From Primula veris (taxonomy: Eukaryota; Streptophyta; Magnoliopsida; Ericales; Primulaceae): a stretch of DNA of 64,000 nucleotides. Made by a program: the position numbers and the translations under genes. The stretch spans positions 29,622,702-29,686,701 of the forward strand of contig OY821743.1 in the NCBI GenBank assembly GCA_963682055.1, in the 5' to 3' direction. Numbering within the stretch: position 1 is the first letter of the stretch; each line of letters opens with the position of its first letter. Below are positions 47,776-58,973 of this stretch, piece after piece. A model generated the notes under the pieces. That model did no database searches and was not told the origin of the DNA. It saw nothing but the letters and a program-made list of their open reading frames with translations.

Positions 47776-48408
47776 TCAGCAAAAGCTCCATAGTCGAATG
47801 TCGCTTTCTTCATAGACAAAATCATCGACCATTAGTGGATCAAAAAACCTTCCATTCATCATCATGTCGTTGTTCTTTGGTGAATCAAAGTTACACCATA
47901 ATTGACCATAACAAGACAGTAGCGCATTTTCCTCGCTAACCTTAGAAAAAGCATCCCCAACGTGACAATTTGACTGCAAGGGGCTCATCGACAGAGATGA
48001 CATGACAGATACGTCGGAGGAATATGTGGACAATGCAGAAACACATTGTGGAGTATTATCAAAATAATCGGTGGTGGAAGCAGCGGCAGCAGTGGCAACT
48101 TTTTGAATTGATTTAGGAGATAATGTCACTGTGTCGGATGGAAAGTTGTGAAATTTATATGTTGTGATAGGGAAGTTGAGACTGGCCGAGGCACCCTTAA
48201 GGCACAATAGGGCGGCATCATAGGCCCGAGCAGCTGCCTCAGGGGTAGAATAGGAACCTAGCCATATCCTAGTCTTTTGATTTGGTGCCCTTATTTCAGA
48301 TACCCATGAACCCCAACTCCTCATTCTCACTCCCTTGTACTTCTTCTTCATTGCAACTGATTTTTTGGGCTCCATTTGGATCTTTAGCTCATCTACACTC
48401 TTCACCAT
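47776..48408 (-). CDS. ERF014: ERF014-like AP2/ERF transcription factor, 210 aa, single exon
   Basis: The ATG at 48408 (AACAAAATGGTG context) opens [11 protein letters not shown]. The open frame extends upstream to a TTG, but homologues start at MVK. One AP2/ERF DNA-binding domain covers about residues 24-80 with [27 protein letters not shown] and AAARAYDAA. The [18 protein letters not shown] sequence is characteristic of the DREB-side ERF012/013/014 group. Downstream the conserved [10 protein letters not shown] motif and the acidic C-terminus ending ESDIRLWSF also match that group. These factors act in the nucleus on GCC/DRE-type elements. ERF014 relatives respond to stress and pathogens. 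A TATA box lies about 95 bp upstream. Neighbours on the same strand are unrelated in function. Confidence 0.93.
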   Translation of the reverse strand: MVKSVDELKIQMEPKKSVAMKKKYKGVRMRSWGSWVSEIRAPNQKTRIWLGSYSTPEAAARAYDAALLCLKGASASLNFPITTYKFHNFPSDTVTLSPKSIQKVATAAAASTTDYFDNTPQCVSALSTYSSDVSVMSSLSMSPLQSNCHVGDAFSKVSEENALLSCYGQLWCNFDSPKNNDMMMNGRFFDPLMVDDFVYEESDIRLWSFC

Positions 48409-48500
48409 TTTGTTTGCTAGGTGTAATATTTGTGGCTTATGCAATTTTTTCCCTAGTGTTGCTATTTGGGTTTTGATGTGAGTGTATATAGAGAAGTTGG

Positions 48501-48510
48501 GTATTTATAG
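48501..48510 (-). promoter_or_regulatory. TATA box of the ERF014-like gene
   Basis: On the minus strand CTATAAATACCCAAC lies about 95 bp before the start codon and is followed by an A/C-rich leader. This is a canonical plant TATA element. Confidence 0.6.
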
Positions 48511-51500
48511 AAGTGGGATCTGGCAATCATTTTATATAAGAGTAATTTCCTTGGTCAAGTGAGAGTTATAAGGCCGTATTATGGAGTAAACATGAAACCA
48601 GTGACAGCCTTTTTCCAGTTGCATGAGGTGATGGAATTTGAATAGACCATGTGTAATTTCTCTAATGACTACTTCAACCTTTCATATGGTAAATAACATG
48701 TCAAAGTAAATTATGCTTAATATTGTACTATGGATACATATTGGACTCCCATTCTATTAAATTAAGTTATCCCTTCTTCATTTCCAGTTTATAAACTCCA
48801 AAATAAATTTAAATAAGTTCTTTTGTAGTAATTGGTTGGTCATATTCCTAAACTAGCTAGGTTTTCTTTCATTCCTTCCCTCAAAAATAGGTGTCATAAC
48901 TAATAACTTATAAGTTAAGTGAATATTGTTTTATCTTTTTAAAGCCAAAACTAATTAAATTGAATGAAGTGCACATATTGTTATTTCCTAAAAGGCAGTC
49001 CATATTATGACCTAGCACAGCTCAACCCATGCATGGCAAAGGTGTGAAACTATGAAAGGGTTTTTTAGCAAAAGTCATTAGCTCACCTTGAAAAGCAATG
49101 ACTTTGGCTGGTATAGCATGTGATCCTTACAAATGCTTACACATGCACACCACCTATTTTCCATCCAACAAATCAAATTTATTGCAATTAATTTTCATAG
49201 CTTTTTTGCTTACTCAACAAGTCACATCTCTGACACAGAAGAAAACATCTTTTTGAATAAAAGAAAAGTTACGCGCTAAATGGACAATTGCCAGATTGGA
49301 TAATTAGTGGAAAACATAAAATCTTTGCTTTTCTCTCTTTTCGAACATAAATCTTTTCAACTCTATTTTTTTTTTTTTTTGCATTTCATATTAACGGTGG
49401 TTCCTCCTAACCAATCGAGTTGCTTACGAAATTATTTCATGAATATTTGTGAAACTACATAAATCATTACAAATTTTTAAGTTTTGCATTGAAATGAATC
49501 AAGATTCTGACTATGACTGTGCAATATTTTAATAGGATTAGTGATTTAACGTAAATGCAAAGAATAATCGTTGAGGTAAAAATCTATTGGCCAAAGAATA
49601 CAATTTAAATTTGTAACCATAATAATTAAGCGCAACAAGGACATTTACAACTAGCCAACATTTCCGATTCTTCTCAAACGCGTTTTGTAAGTACGTACCC
49701 ATCCAATATGAAGTCCCTAGAGCTCCGGCAATCCAGAGTTTCGGCAATATGCTGGCTTTATTTGATGACTAAACTTTTGGCAACTACTGAACAAGTTGGG
49801 AACATTACCAAAAACATGCATGGTTGATAAACTGAGACGGTGAAGTGAATTCCCTTCAAATATTAGTGATAAGGTACAAATTTCTACCTATATATATATG
49901 CAACCTTTGTGTGAGACATTTGCAGACTCATAATATTGGGCATAGTATATGAGCCATGGGTGGTCTTTTATAAATAAGAAATTGAAGTAATTTAACGGTA
50001 AATGATCTGCTTATTATTATGATCAATATCGGGATGTTCATTATTATTATAAATAATGTGCGTAAATAATACAAGAGTCACTGTCATTGGAACACACTCC
50101 AAGGGTTAAGAAAAAAAAAATAATACATAGCACACAATGTCTCATATAACTAAAGTCAATTTAAATCATCTCACAACAGACAAGTTAAAAAGAATCCAAC
50201 AAGACATAAATAGAAAATATACTCATATCAACTAACTAAATGAAAAGTGAAATATTGTCGTGCAAATCAATCGATCTAACAGGCGTTCCATAAGCTAATT
50301 AACCGATCGTCGCAGAAAAGAGCACAAAACGATCAAGCAGGAGTACACGAAAGACTTAAGATGGTCTACTCAACACAGCTCAAAATAACACCATCGGGGT
50401 GCCAGCACTAATAAACCCGATCAAAGAATAAATCAGTCGAGTCCAATGACCCAAAATACCAATCCAACAACTGCAAATGACTGCAATACACTCTCTGCTA
50501 AACCAATATCGAAATTTCATAATCCAAAAAGTAGTGGCAATAATCGCACATTACTAAAAACTACATATATGAAAAAGGTCAAACGTAGATAATCAACCAA
50601 AATAAACACACAAATCAGCTACACACATGACAAGATCCGCCACCTTAATTATAAACTATCGAATCGAGATCAAACATATTTATGGCTAAACGGAAAAAAT
50701 AAAAAGCACGTAACATGTCGGTTTGATCCACCAAATACCATAATTAAGGATTTAAAACCAAATTGCAACCTAAAAGAGCACATAGCCTGTCAAGATTCAT
50801 AAGGAGGCGTATGGTTCGACTTTGTCCGGCTTGTAAAGCCTCATCGGGTGCCAACACACTAGTGATACCCGATCTAAAGAGGCCTATAATAGCAAAAAAA
50901 AAACCCAAAAATATCACCAAAAATTCATAACCGCAAATAAGCCCTAATTGTCACAAATGATTGGAAACCTACGTAATTAGAAAAAGGCTCAAAATCAAAT
51001 GTTAAGAGTGGTCATCGAAAGGCTATAGCATACGGGTGATTATATAAAAAGGAGAGGCAACTGCTGAGAGAAAAGAAACAAGTGAGGAGATGAGAGGAGA
51101 GGAAGAAGATGAGGGGTGGTTGGATCTCCACCGCAGCGGAGGTGACAGATCGGAAAAAGGGGGAAGGTGATTGGTTGGGTTAGGAGAAGAGTGGAGTAAG
51201 TGGATTGAAGAATTTGAAGAGAATGGAAGAGAGTGAGAGAGAAAGATGAAGTGGTGATAAAGCCCGGAGGCAGGAGACCGGCACCACCGTCTCCCGCCCC
51301 GGACAGCGGCTAGTATGAGAGATAGGATACGAAATCAATTAATATCTCACTCCGAGTGGTGATGTAAGCCAGCTAATTGTCAATTAATATTTCACTCCGA
51401 TACATTCGTCATAAATCGACTGATTATTATCACCATCAGCTTACTTTAGAATTGTATAAATACGGACCAAAAAGTGTGTAAAGATTTTCTTATATTAAGA

Positions 51501-52319
51501 GAGATATTCATAGTACAGTTGAACATTATACAGTCATAAGGTCGGAACCATAAAAAAATATTACTATATAGAAATTATTCTTAAATGGAGGTTCATATAT
51601 AAAATATATAATTTATTTAAATATATATTTTGTATAATACAAGATAAATGTATATATTATTCCACTAATTAACACAAATATTTAATAGACAAGTACATAT
51701 TTTTACTTTAACTATGTAAACACATGATTACATGAATTTAATGAGGTGGAAATCATGATATAATAAACTCATAAATTTTTTAAAAAATAATTAAGTACAT
51801 AATTATTTAGAAAATCAAGTATATGTATCTAGAAAAGTGAATTTATCTAAAATTTATTTAATGTTTTATTTACATATATATATAAACACCATGCATAATT
51901 TAGAATAGAAACCGTCTTAAAAAATTGCATATATATAATTTTACAACTTTATTTTATTTATCGTTATATATTATATATATAGAGGTATATTTTCTTAAGA
52001 CGGGACCTTAAAAAATTATGAATTATTACAATGCGAATGTTATTACTATTTATAATTGATCCTGAGTTGGGATTGAGAATTTTTATTCCTCTATAAAGTA
52101 TTCTTATAGGGAGGTTCTGTTGGACAAGGCTTTAACATTTCACCTCTAATCTTAATATGCGACATGAATGAGTAACTCATAATCAAAACAAACTCATTAA
52201 CACTTAAACATGTTTACTAAGTTTGTTTGGATCCCTGCCACACATCCCACGTCATCAATTATTTTCCTTTTACAGTTTAATAACTAACAAAATATGAAGC
52301 AAAACATTGCTTAAAAATC
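48511..52319. other. Promoter side of the ERF gene and unassigned intergenic DNA
   Basis: 48511-50050 is AT-rich with no recognised feature. 50050-51330 differs in composition (separate entry). 51330-52319 is again very AT-rich, with two copies of AATTAATATYTCACTCCGA at about 51337 and 51384. Confidence 0.45.
50050..51330 (+). other. Unassigned repeat-like segment with promoter-like block, 26-codon ORF and GC-rich hairpin
   Basis: The segment is markedly richer in C/A and then G/A than its flanks. Similar sentences (CATCGGG-x-TGCCA-x-CAC...CCCGATC) recur near 50392 and 50838. A TTATATAAAAAGG box at 51039-51052 is followed after about 40 bp by ATG 51090, opening MRGEEEDEGWLDLHRSGG and stopping at 51170. 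A GC-rich inverted repeat (GGAGGCAGGAGAC with GTCTCCCGCCCC) lies at 51264-51302. It could be a solo LTR or a noncoding gene. No LTR ends, primer site or homologous protein could be established. Confidence 0.35.
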
Positions 52320-55300
52320 TCATTCTCTCAGTGCAGTGGCAATCTTCTTTTGGACGAGCTCAACTCCTAAGCGAGGAGACAATCTCGGAAGTATTTCCTG
52401 CAAAAGAGATACAGACTCAGACAGAGAAGAGAGACTTCAATTTCACAATAGATTTCACAATACACTTCCACAGCATGTGTTTCAGTGTTTGTCGTAAAAA
52501 CAAAAAACTTCAGAGCATCTCATCCTTAGGACTTGACACTGAAACGAGTGATTATCGTTGCAAACTACATCCAATCACAGAATTCATTCTGTTCAGAGCA
52601 ACCCATTTTTTTTCTGGAAAGAAAAATAGATTACTTTGCAATGAATATAGAAAAAAATCTGTTCAGTGCAACCCATTTTTTGGAAAGAAAAATGGATTAC
52701 TTTGCAATTAATGTTGAAAAAAAGGCCAAACCAAGGACCCGTTCTGAAAATAATTGCTAAATCACAGAACCAGTTTTTTATTAGGTAAACCTCGTCTTTC
52801 AGAAAAAAGAAGCCATCCTCATTCAGGATGTTATTTCTTCACATACAAGAATTTATTTTTCACTAATGTTAACATTGAGTTGTTCAAATACATAAGATGA
52901 AACCGAATCCTCTTCTTACGAGGAGGAATAAACCAAACAACTCATTGCACTTGAAGAAATTGATGTCCCAAAATAAGTATTACCAATTTGAAGAATTTTA
53001 AAGGATGAAATAGAAAGAAGCGTTGGAATATGCCAAATGAAAACCAGCCAAGGTAAATTAAAATATCTAAAAAATGAAACATAAATATTTCCCCGACTAT
53101 CCCTGTATTACATGATGCCTTCAACACACCCTCTGAAACTCTTGATTAGTCAGTACCTTATCAGAATAAGCATGTAGTTTTCCATTTTCACACTGGGCGA
53201 ATCTTGTTTGAAACACAGCTAAAGTTGTCTCTGGGAATTATTCCAAAATTTATTACAACTTATAAATATTTCATACTCCAGACGCCTACGAATATTGAAT
53301 TACAAGAGAGACACAATTTTCATATTTACAAGAACAATCAATATTCGGATCCGTTTTTTTTTAATGTCTGATCCAGAGTTGAATTTCTTGCTATATAACC
53401 TGAATCTTCTTACCCTGTGAAGCTCTTCTTTACAAGCCATTAGCCTACAGCACTATACCCCACGTCTTATACTTCCGCAACCATTAACTTCAAACTATAT
53501 ACTTGAACACATTGAAAACTAAACCGCCTTGATACCTCATGACAAGTCTACTCTTGTTTATTACTCATAAACCTGAGTGAAGAAATTCAAGATTAACCCT
53601 ATTAGTAAACATTAACCAAATGTAGATTGGAGAAAGTATGGAATTCTATGGAAATCCTTGGCTCCCCTGGAAGAGAAACCGGTGCTTTGGCAAGAAGAGA
53701 GAGAGAGAGAGAGATTGCCTTGCTGTTTCCCCTCCAATTATCAATCAATAGAGGCCTAACAGTTCTTCCCGCTTTATATTCTCAACATTCACTACCAACT
53801 ACGTGGTACTCAAGTGAAAATCTCTCATCACATTTCATGTGTAAATAGTTTTTGGCACAAAAAGTTCCTTAACACTACAATCAATGCCCTAAGAGGTTAG
53901 GTTTTCCATGATCTATACTTTCACTTTGGTTTGCTCTAATGTACAACCTACTTGCCTAAACGTTAATCCAGTGAAGGATGGGGCATATCACCCACTGTAA
54001 CAACTAACAAGATAAAGGACCATCGAGGAATGGACTCGAACTAAGCTAGACGACTTTTAGTAATCTCTCAAGAAAACAAGGAGCAGTGTATATGCTATAA
54101 GACCCTTAAATTGTGGCAACCTTTTTCTTATTCAGCGGTTTCTATTTCGTTGATAAGCAACTAAGAATAGTGCTTACAAGTGAGGATTACCCTGACAAAA
54201 GAAATATTAAAATACGGTATCAATCACCTGATTCCAAACCATTTTCTTCAGTTAGGTATGCAAGGATCAAACATATTTACAACGTATGTGACAACAAATT
54301 TTCAATAATATCTACTCCATAAAATTCCAAAGAGGGTGTAGATTTTCGAAGACAGTGTTAAAATAGCCTGTTTATTACAGTCTTAACCTCGGGAATGTAC
54401 AATGAACTAAATACAGCGAGATTTGTCTAAATAAACAGAAGTGGTAGACTAAAATAAGGTTGGAATATCAGTGGAGAGTCCAGTCTTTACAGTTTAAATC
54501 GGAGCAGGCTATTTTATTTGTCTAAAATAGCCTGTTTTCAATAATATCTACTCCGAGATTTGTTCTGCTTCTTGATCTAAATAAGCTAGAAAAGGTCTAA
54601 AGCTAAATTGACCAGCTTTAAGCTTGCTTAAAAAATGCAACCAAACAACCAGTATGCAGATACGCAAAAGGCAAAATGTAGGTTTCCCACCATTTCATAG
54701 CTCAAAATTTACGACCATAAAACAAATAGATACAAATACATAACTAGTACATAAATTCCAAAACGATAAAAGAATCAAAGTGAAACAGATAAAAACCTCA
54801 GTGCCATCAGGGAGGAGTCTAGCTAAAACAGGAATCTCATACTGGTATGCCCTTTCCCACTCTGGATTCGTCGTTATATCTCTTACCTGAAACAAGAAAA
54901 AAAATACCGAACTAGATCAATTAATAAGAATAATAACATAATTGATACATCATACATATAGTTTCGTTCCGTCACATATTTTAAATTCACAAGTATACTT
55001 TTCCGATGGAGGTGAAAATTTGAGCTTTATAAATACAGTAAAATAAATATTACAGTGTGCTTCCTAAAATTACGCTTAAAATTGTATATTTTTGCATTAA
55101 AAAGAACTCAATAGTGGTTGACATTAGTGTAAGGTTGATTGAAATTGCATCTAATTGTAAAAAGTATTCCCTTCGTCTCAATTTAGTAAATTTTTAACTT
55201 CTTGAGATTATACATTCTGAGAATATTACAAAAATAATTGTACTGGAAACATTTGAAATAACAAGTTTCTAAAATTATTCACACCTTCATCCCAACTTAA

Positions 55301-56575
55301 TAAATTGTACTTCTGAAAACGTACATTTAGAATGTAAATTAAATTACAAATTTCAAAAGTTGTCCACATATTTAAGTTAATTAATTATATGAACAATACT
55401 TTAAATTTGTAATTTCAATATTTTTTAGTATGACAATTGTACATTCTAAAATGCACTGTATCCCCATAAATTTCAACTAAATTGGGACCCAGGGATAGGG
55501 AGTATGAAATTATCGACGTAAATAAAACTACTCTAAATAAGTATAATGATTAAGGCACTGTTTGGCAACACGCAAAAATCATCTTCAAAAAAAATAAAAG
55601 ATTTTTCAAAACCCAAAAAAATCCAGATTTTTTAGATTTTTTTAGATTTTTTTAGTTTTTTTGCCCTAAAAAATACGTTTTTTAAAACCTAAATAATGTG
55701 AGTGTCCAAACAGCCATCGTATGAAAATCATCCAAACGGAGCCTAAGTATCAACCAAACAACGATTTGTCCTTTAGAAACCATTCAGTAAACAGTAATAA
55801 GAGCTTGGTTTGGTTGGCCAAACAAGACGTATAGATATCGCAGTGGAACAACCAAGATTTGGATACAAATGGGGCTGAATTAGACGTATATACATTTTTG
55901 TAATTATTCAGTAAAATAGATGAGAACATTACGGATTTTACTTGATATGGAGGGTTGTAATCTCTTTTTTTTATCCTAATCTTAGTTCCTCCCCTCAAAT
56001 AAAGTATATACTACCATCACAAAATTATTGCACAATACTCATTACAAAATTTTAAAAAAAGTCTTCCTACTTAATTATTCCAACTACTCTTTAACTTTGA
56101 AATTTCCATATTTGTAAAAAAAAACAAAAGTTCTACTTCCGAAAAGATGCGTATTTAAAAACTCCTATATTGAAAACTGTTTTCACCACTAAAACAAAAT
56201 CATAGTACTAACTTTTATGTCACATAAACATAAATAAGTCACGAAAACAATTTTGATACAACTTATTAGCCGGTCAAAATTGCACATAGCTTACTCGTGC
56301 ACAATTAAATAGGAACGGAGGGAGTAATAATTTTTTACATGTAATTGGACGTCGTGAAGCGGCTCGGGGGAGGAGAGAGATAAAGCGGCGTAAAGCTTCT
56401 CTTTAAGCCCATCACATAAACAGCAACCGGGTTTCGAATACATAATCAGTTTTCTAGTAGAAGAAGAAGAAGAAGAAGAAAACGAAGCAAATGTTTTGTT
56501 GAAAATCACGCACTTAGGGCGAGTGAGTGTTGTAACTGCTAGTGATGTTATTGTTATACCACCTACTCTCGCCAT
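52320..56575 (-). CDS. Glutaredoxin-like (DUF836/C5orf63 type) organellar protein, 134 aa, three exons
   Basis: Exons (minus): 56575-56339, 54886-54797 and 52397-52320, with GT-AG introns of 1.45 and 2.4 kb, all phase 0. Residues 1-42 are basic and Ser-rich with few acids, suggesting a mitochondrial or plastid transit peptide. The thioredoxin-fold domain begins KLIMYSKPGCCLC, giving a C-x-x-C redox pair at Cys51/Cys54. It continues with DVQLHVRDITTNPEW, has the cis-Pro motif EIPVLARL (Pro98) and ends LPRLSPRLGVELVQKKIA. This is the glutaredoxin-2-like family (PF05768), thought to act in thiol-disulfide exchange; substrates are unknown. The open frame could begin at an upstream TTG, but ATG 56575 is the first ATG. 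Intron 1 contains three MITEs, one starting 14 nt from the splice donor. The leader holds a (TA)n(GA)n tract. Confidence 0.9.
53696..53714. repeat. (GA)n microsatellite in intron 2 of the glutaredoxin-like gene
   Basis: Nine to ten uninterrupted AG/GA units are visible. No other feature is assigned. Confidence 0.85.
55167..55502. mobile_element. Stowaway-like MITE in intron 1 of the glutaredoxin-like gene
   Basis: The left TTCCCTTCGTCTCAATTTAG and the right CTAAATTGGGACCCAGGGAT...GGGAG form an inverted repeat, flanked by TA (55165-55166 and 55503-55504). The interior repeats AGTAAATTTTTAACTTCTTGAG and its inverse in diverged form. Confidence 0.7.
55554..55743. mobile_element. Tourist-like MITE (PIF/Harbinger), TAA duplication
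   Basis: GGCACTGTTTGG at the left and CCAAACGGAGCC at the right form terminal inverted repeats. TAA flanks both sides (55551-55553 and 55744-55746). The 190 bp interior is A/T homopolymer-rich. TIR and 3 bp TAA duplication are diagnostic of Tourist-type elements. Confidence 0.82.
56011..56324. mobile_element. Stowaway-like MITE abutting the exon 1 splice donor
   Basis: The right end ATTAAATAGGAACGGAGGGAG, followed by TA, is a typical Stowaway terminus. The left end CTACCATCACAAAATTATTG after TA is a weaker partner. The right end is only 14 nt inside intron 1 of the glutaredoxin-like gene (donor at 56338). Confidence 0.55.
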
Positions 56576-56606
56576 TTTACTCAATTTATTTAGTAATAAT
56601 ATGATT

Positions 56607-56619
56607 TATATATATACAC

Positions 56620-56665
<46 letters not shown>

Positions 56666-56668
56666 TGT
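56607..56668. repeat. Compound (TA)n(GA)n microsatellite in the glutaredoxin-like gene leader/promoter
   Basis: TATATA repeats run directly into about eleven GA units, 30-95 bp upstream of ATG 56575 on the minus strand, where they read (TC)n(TA)n. A TC-rich initiator plus TATA-like tract could itself be the core promoter. Confidence 0.8.
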
Positions 56669-58121
56669 GATGAAGGAACTGAGTAAGAAATTAGGGGGAT
56701 TTATAGATACAGTCCGAGGAGTTTATATTATTATGGATTTAGTCCAGTTATTTCTATTTTTGCCAGATTGTATACGTTTTGAGTGTGTGAGGCTTTGGGC
56801 AACAAACCTAAAAGGGCGTAAAGGAGGCCGCCCTAGAGTTATTAGCACCCTTCTTCTTTTTTCCGTCTTACCAACAAGAAACCCACAGAAAAAAAAAAAT
56901 CCCAAATAAAAAAATCAACTCGGTAACAGCATACTGTAACATGCTTACATTAACAGTATTATTTAACCCGTAAGCAGCAGAGTGTGACAGCTAAGAATAT
57001 TTAATTTTTATGTAACTTTCAGACCAAAACGACGTTTTTAAAAAAAAAAATAAAAAAAAATGCGCCTCGTTTGTGTTGCGATCTAGAGCACTGTATGACA
57101 AGACGGATTTTAGGCGGAAATTAGTTGCCTAGAACCTAATCACGCGCAATCAACATCTAATACACTTAATCACGCCTAATCTACTAGGATTTTAGGCTCC
57201 GTCCACGACCTAAACTCGCTTTTAGAACACTATTTTCAGTACACTCTACAATACTCAGAAGGGGAGGATGAACCATGAGTATATTGAAATGGGATTAGGA
57301 CAACAAAACATATTTTACCATGTGCTTTTACAAAATATCTGTCTAGTTTAGCCTATAGACACCACATAAATAAGGTGAAATGGGCTACACCACCTTAAAC
57401 AATTATGAAGAAACACTGCAGAAGTTTAATATTTAGGAGATTAACACGGTTGTTTCAATTTTTGCCAGATCCACTACATTTGAATTTATGCTTATTTTGT
57501 TAAAACATAATAAATCAGTGAGATTTACGGACGCACTTCATAAGGCTTTTTGTTTAAAAGTATTTTAGAATTTAGTCCCATTATTCCAACTTTTACCAGA
57601 TTTAATACATTTCGAGTGTGTATTTTGTTTGAATTGTCTTTGAGATGAAGTGGGACCTCACCCAATAAACAATGAAGCTCATAAAAGCTGACAAAAATAG
57701 GTCCCAAAACTTTTAACATTTTACTAAATCTGACCTAACCCATTTTATTAAAACTGAACATTCTAAGCATATCCTTCAGTTAGTAATTTTTCAGTATTAC
57801 TAAAAGATAACATCAATATTCAAATTTACGCCCTACTTAACATTATTAGACATGATATGAACACAAACACAAACACATTTGGTATTCACTGTCCTCCCGA
57901 ACCCCACAATCAAACCCTAAAGAACAACCGGTATCAACTCGAGTCATACACAGGAATTTTGATCATTTGGCAAGTGACACGAATGCGAATACAATTATAA
58001 GACACTAAAATGAAATCTCCCCACCCGAATTCTTACACTCTTTGTTAGGGCGTCTATTTTGATGCTTTAATTTGAATTATGAAAACCAAATATAGTCTTC
58101 TTACATAGAATTATATTCTTA
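56669..58121. other. Intergenic DNA with three related copies of a short repeat
   Basis: The phrase TTTTGCCAGAT...ACRTTT-x-GAGTGTGT (TTTACCAGAT in the last copy) recurs near 56757, 57459 and 57593. It is accompanied by GATTTAGTCC-x-RTTATT in two of the three, suggesting an old dispersed repeat. No gene is recognised in this stretch. Confidence 0.5.
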
Positions 58122-58327
58122 GGCTATGTTTGACAACAAATTTTCTGGTCCAAAATGAGTTTTCAAAATCAACAAAAAATCCAGAATTTTTTTTTTATTT
58201 TTTTAGATGTTTTAGCTTAAGAACTGTTTTTTTTTTTTAAAGCTAAATAATCTTGTTGTCCAAAGTTCAAACACCCACAGATCAAGTCAAAAAATCAGCT
58301 AATGAAATTTGTTACTAAACAGATCCA
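58122..58327. mobile_element. Tourist-like MITE, diverged
   Basis: The left GGCTATGTTTGACAACAAATTT after TTA, and the right AAATTTGTTACTAAACAGATCC followed by ATAA, form an imperfect inverted repeat. The pattern resembles the better preserved element at 55554-55743. Confidence 0.5.
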
Positions 58328-58973
58328 TAAAGGCTTAGTGGACTGGTGAAACGGACATTTTCATCACCTTGCCACAAGGTGCTCAAATTATTTTCCTTCA
58401 CTGCAGTAACCCAACACCACCAAACAATTGGTCACATGACCACACTTTAATTTATATCGATTAAACTCATATTGCAGTTGGACCATGTTTAGTTAAACTC
58501 ATATTTAAAAAAAAAAACATATTGCAGTTGTTTAGTTAAGTTGTAAATATAATGTTGGAGGTGCTGGAATTACACTGTTGGACCATGTTCCCCAACTAGC
58601 ATCACCAAAAAAACTTAGGACACCAAGGCATCGGATATTCCTTTATAGTAGATTTAACAACTAAAAATTTAAATATAAACATTTCAAATCGGGGGTTAAA
58701 ATCGGATTCATAGCCCACAACTTTATAACCATACACAGAAAAAGCAACCCAAAGCTTAACCCGTTTATGCCACGGCATGTCCCAAAGATGTATATGTGCT
58801 ACGAAATTAAACTAATGACAGACAGCAGTTTTTACTCTTGCTAAACTGACAAGGCTAAAAATTAATACCTATCATATTTTCCACACCGGCCAAAAGTAAA
58901 AGAAAATAGGAAACGAAATACGATTAGCACACAAACAGGGTTTCTTTGTCACATCACTGATAACTTCAAGGAC

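Noticed and set aside
48409..48444. Upstream 12-codon extension of the ERF014-like frame
   Set aside because: It begins at TTG, lies in the leader, and family members start at the MVK methionine (48408).
52307..52711. 134-codon plus-strand frame
   Set aside because: It overlaps the last exon of the glutaredoxin-like gene in antisense. The minus strand encodes the conserved LPRLSPRLGVEL block, so the plus frame is a shadow.
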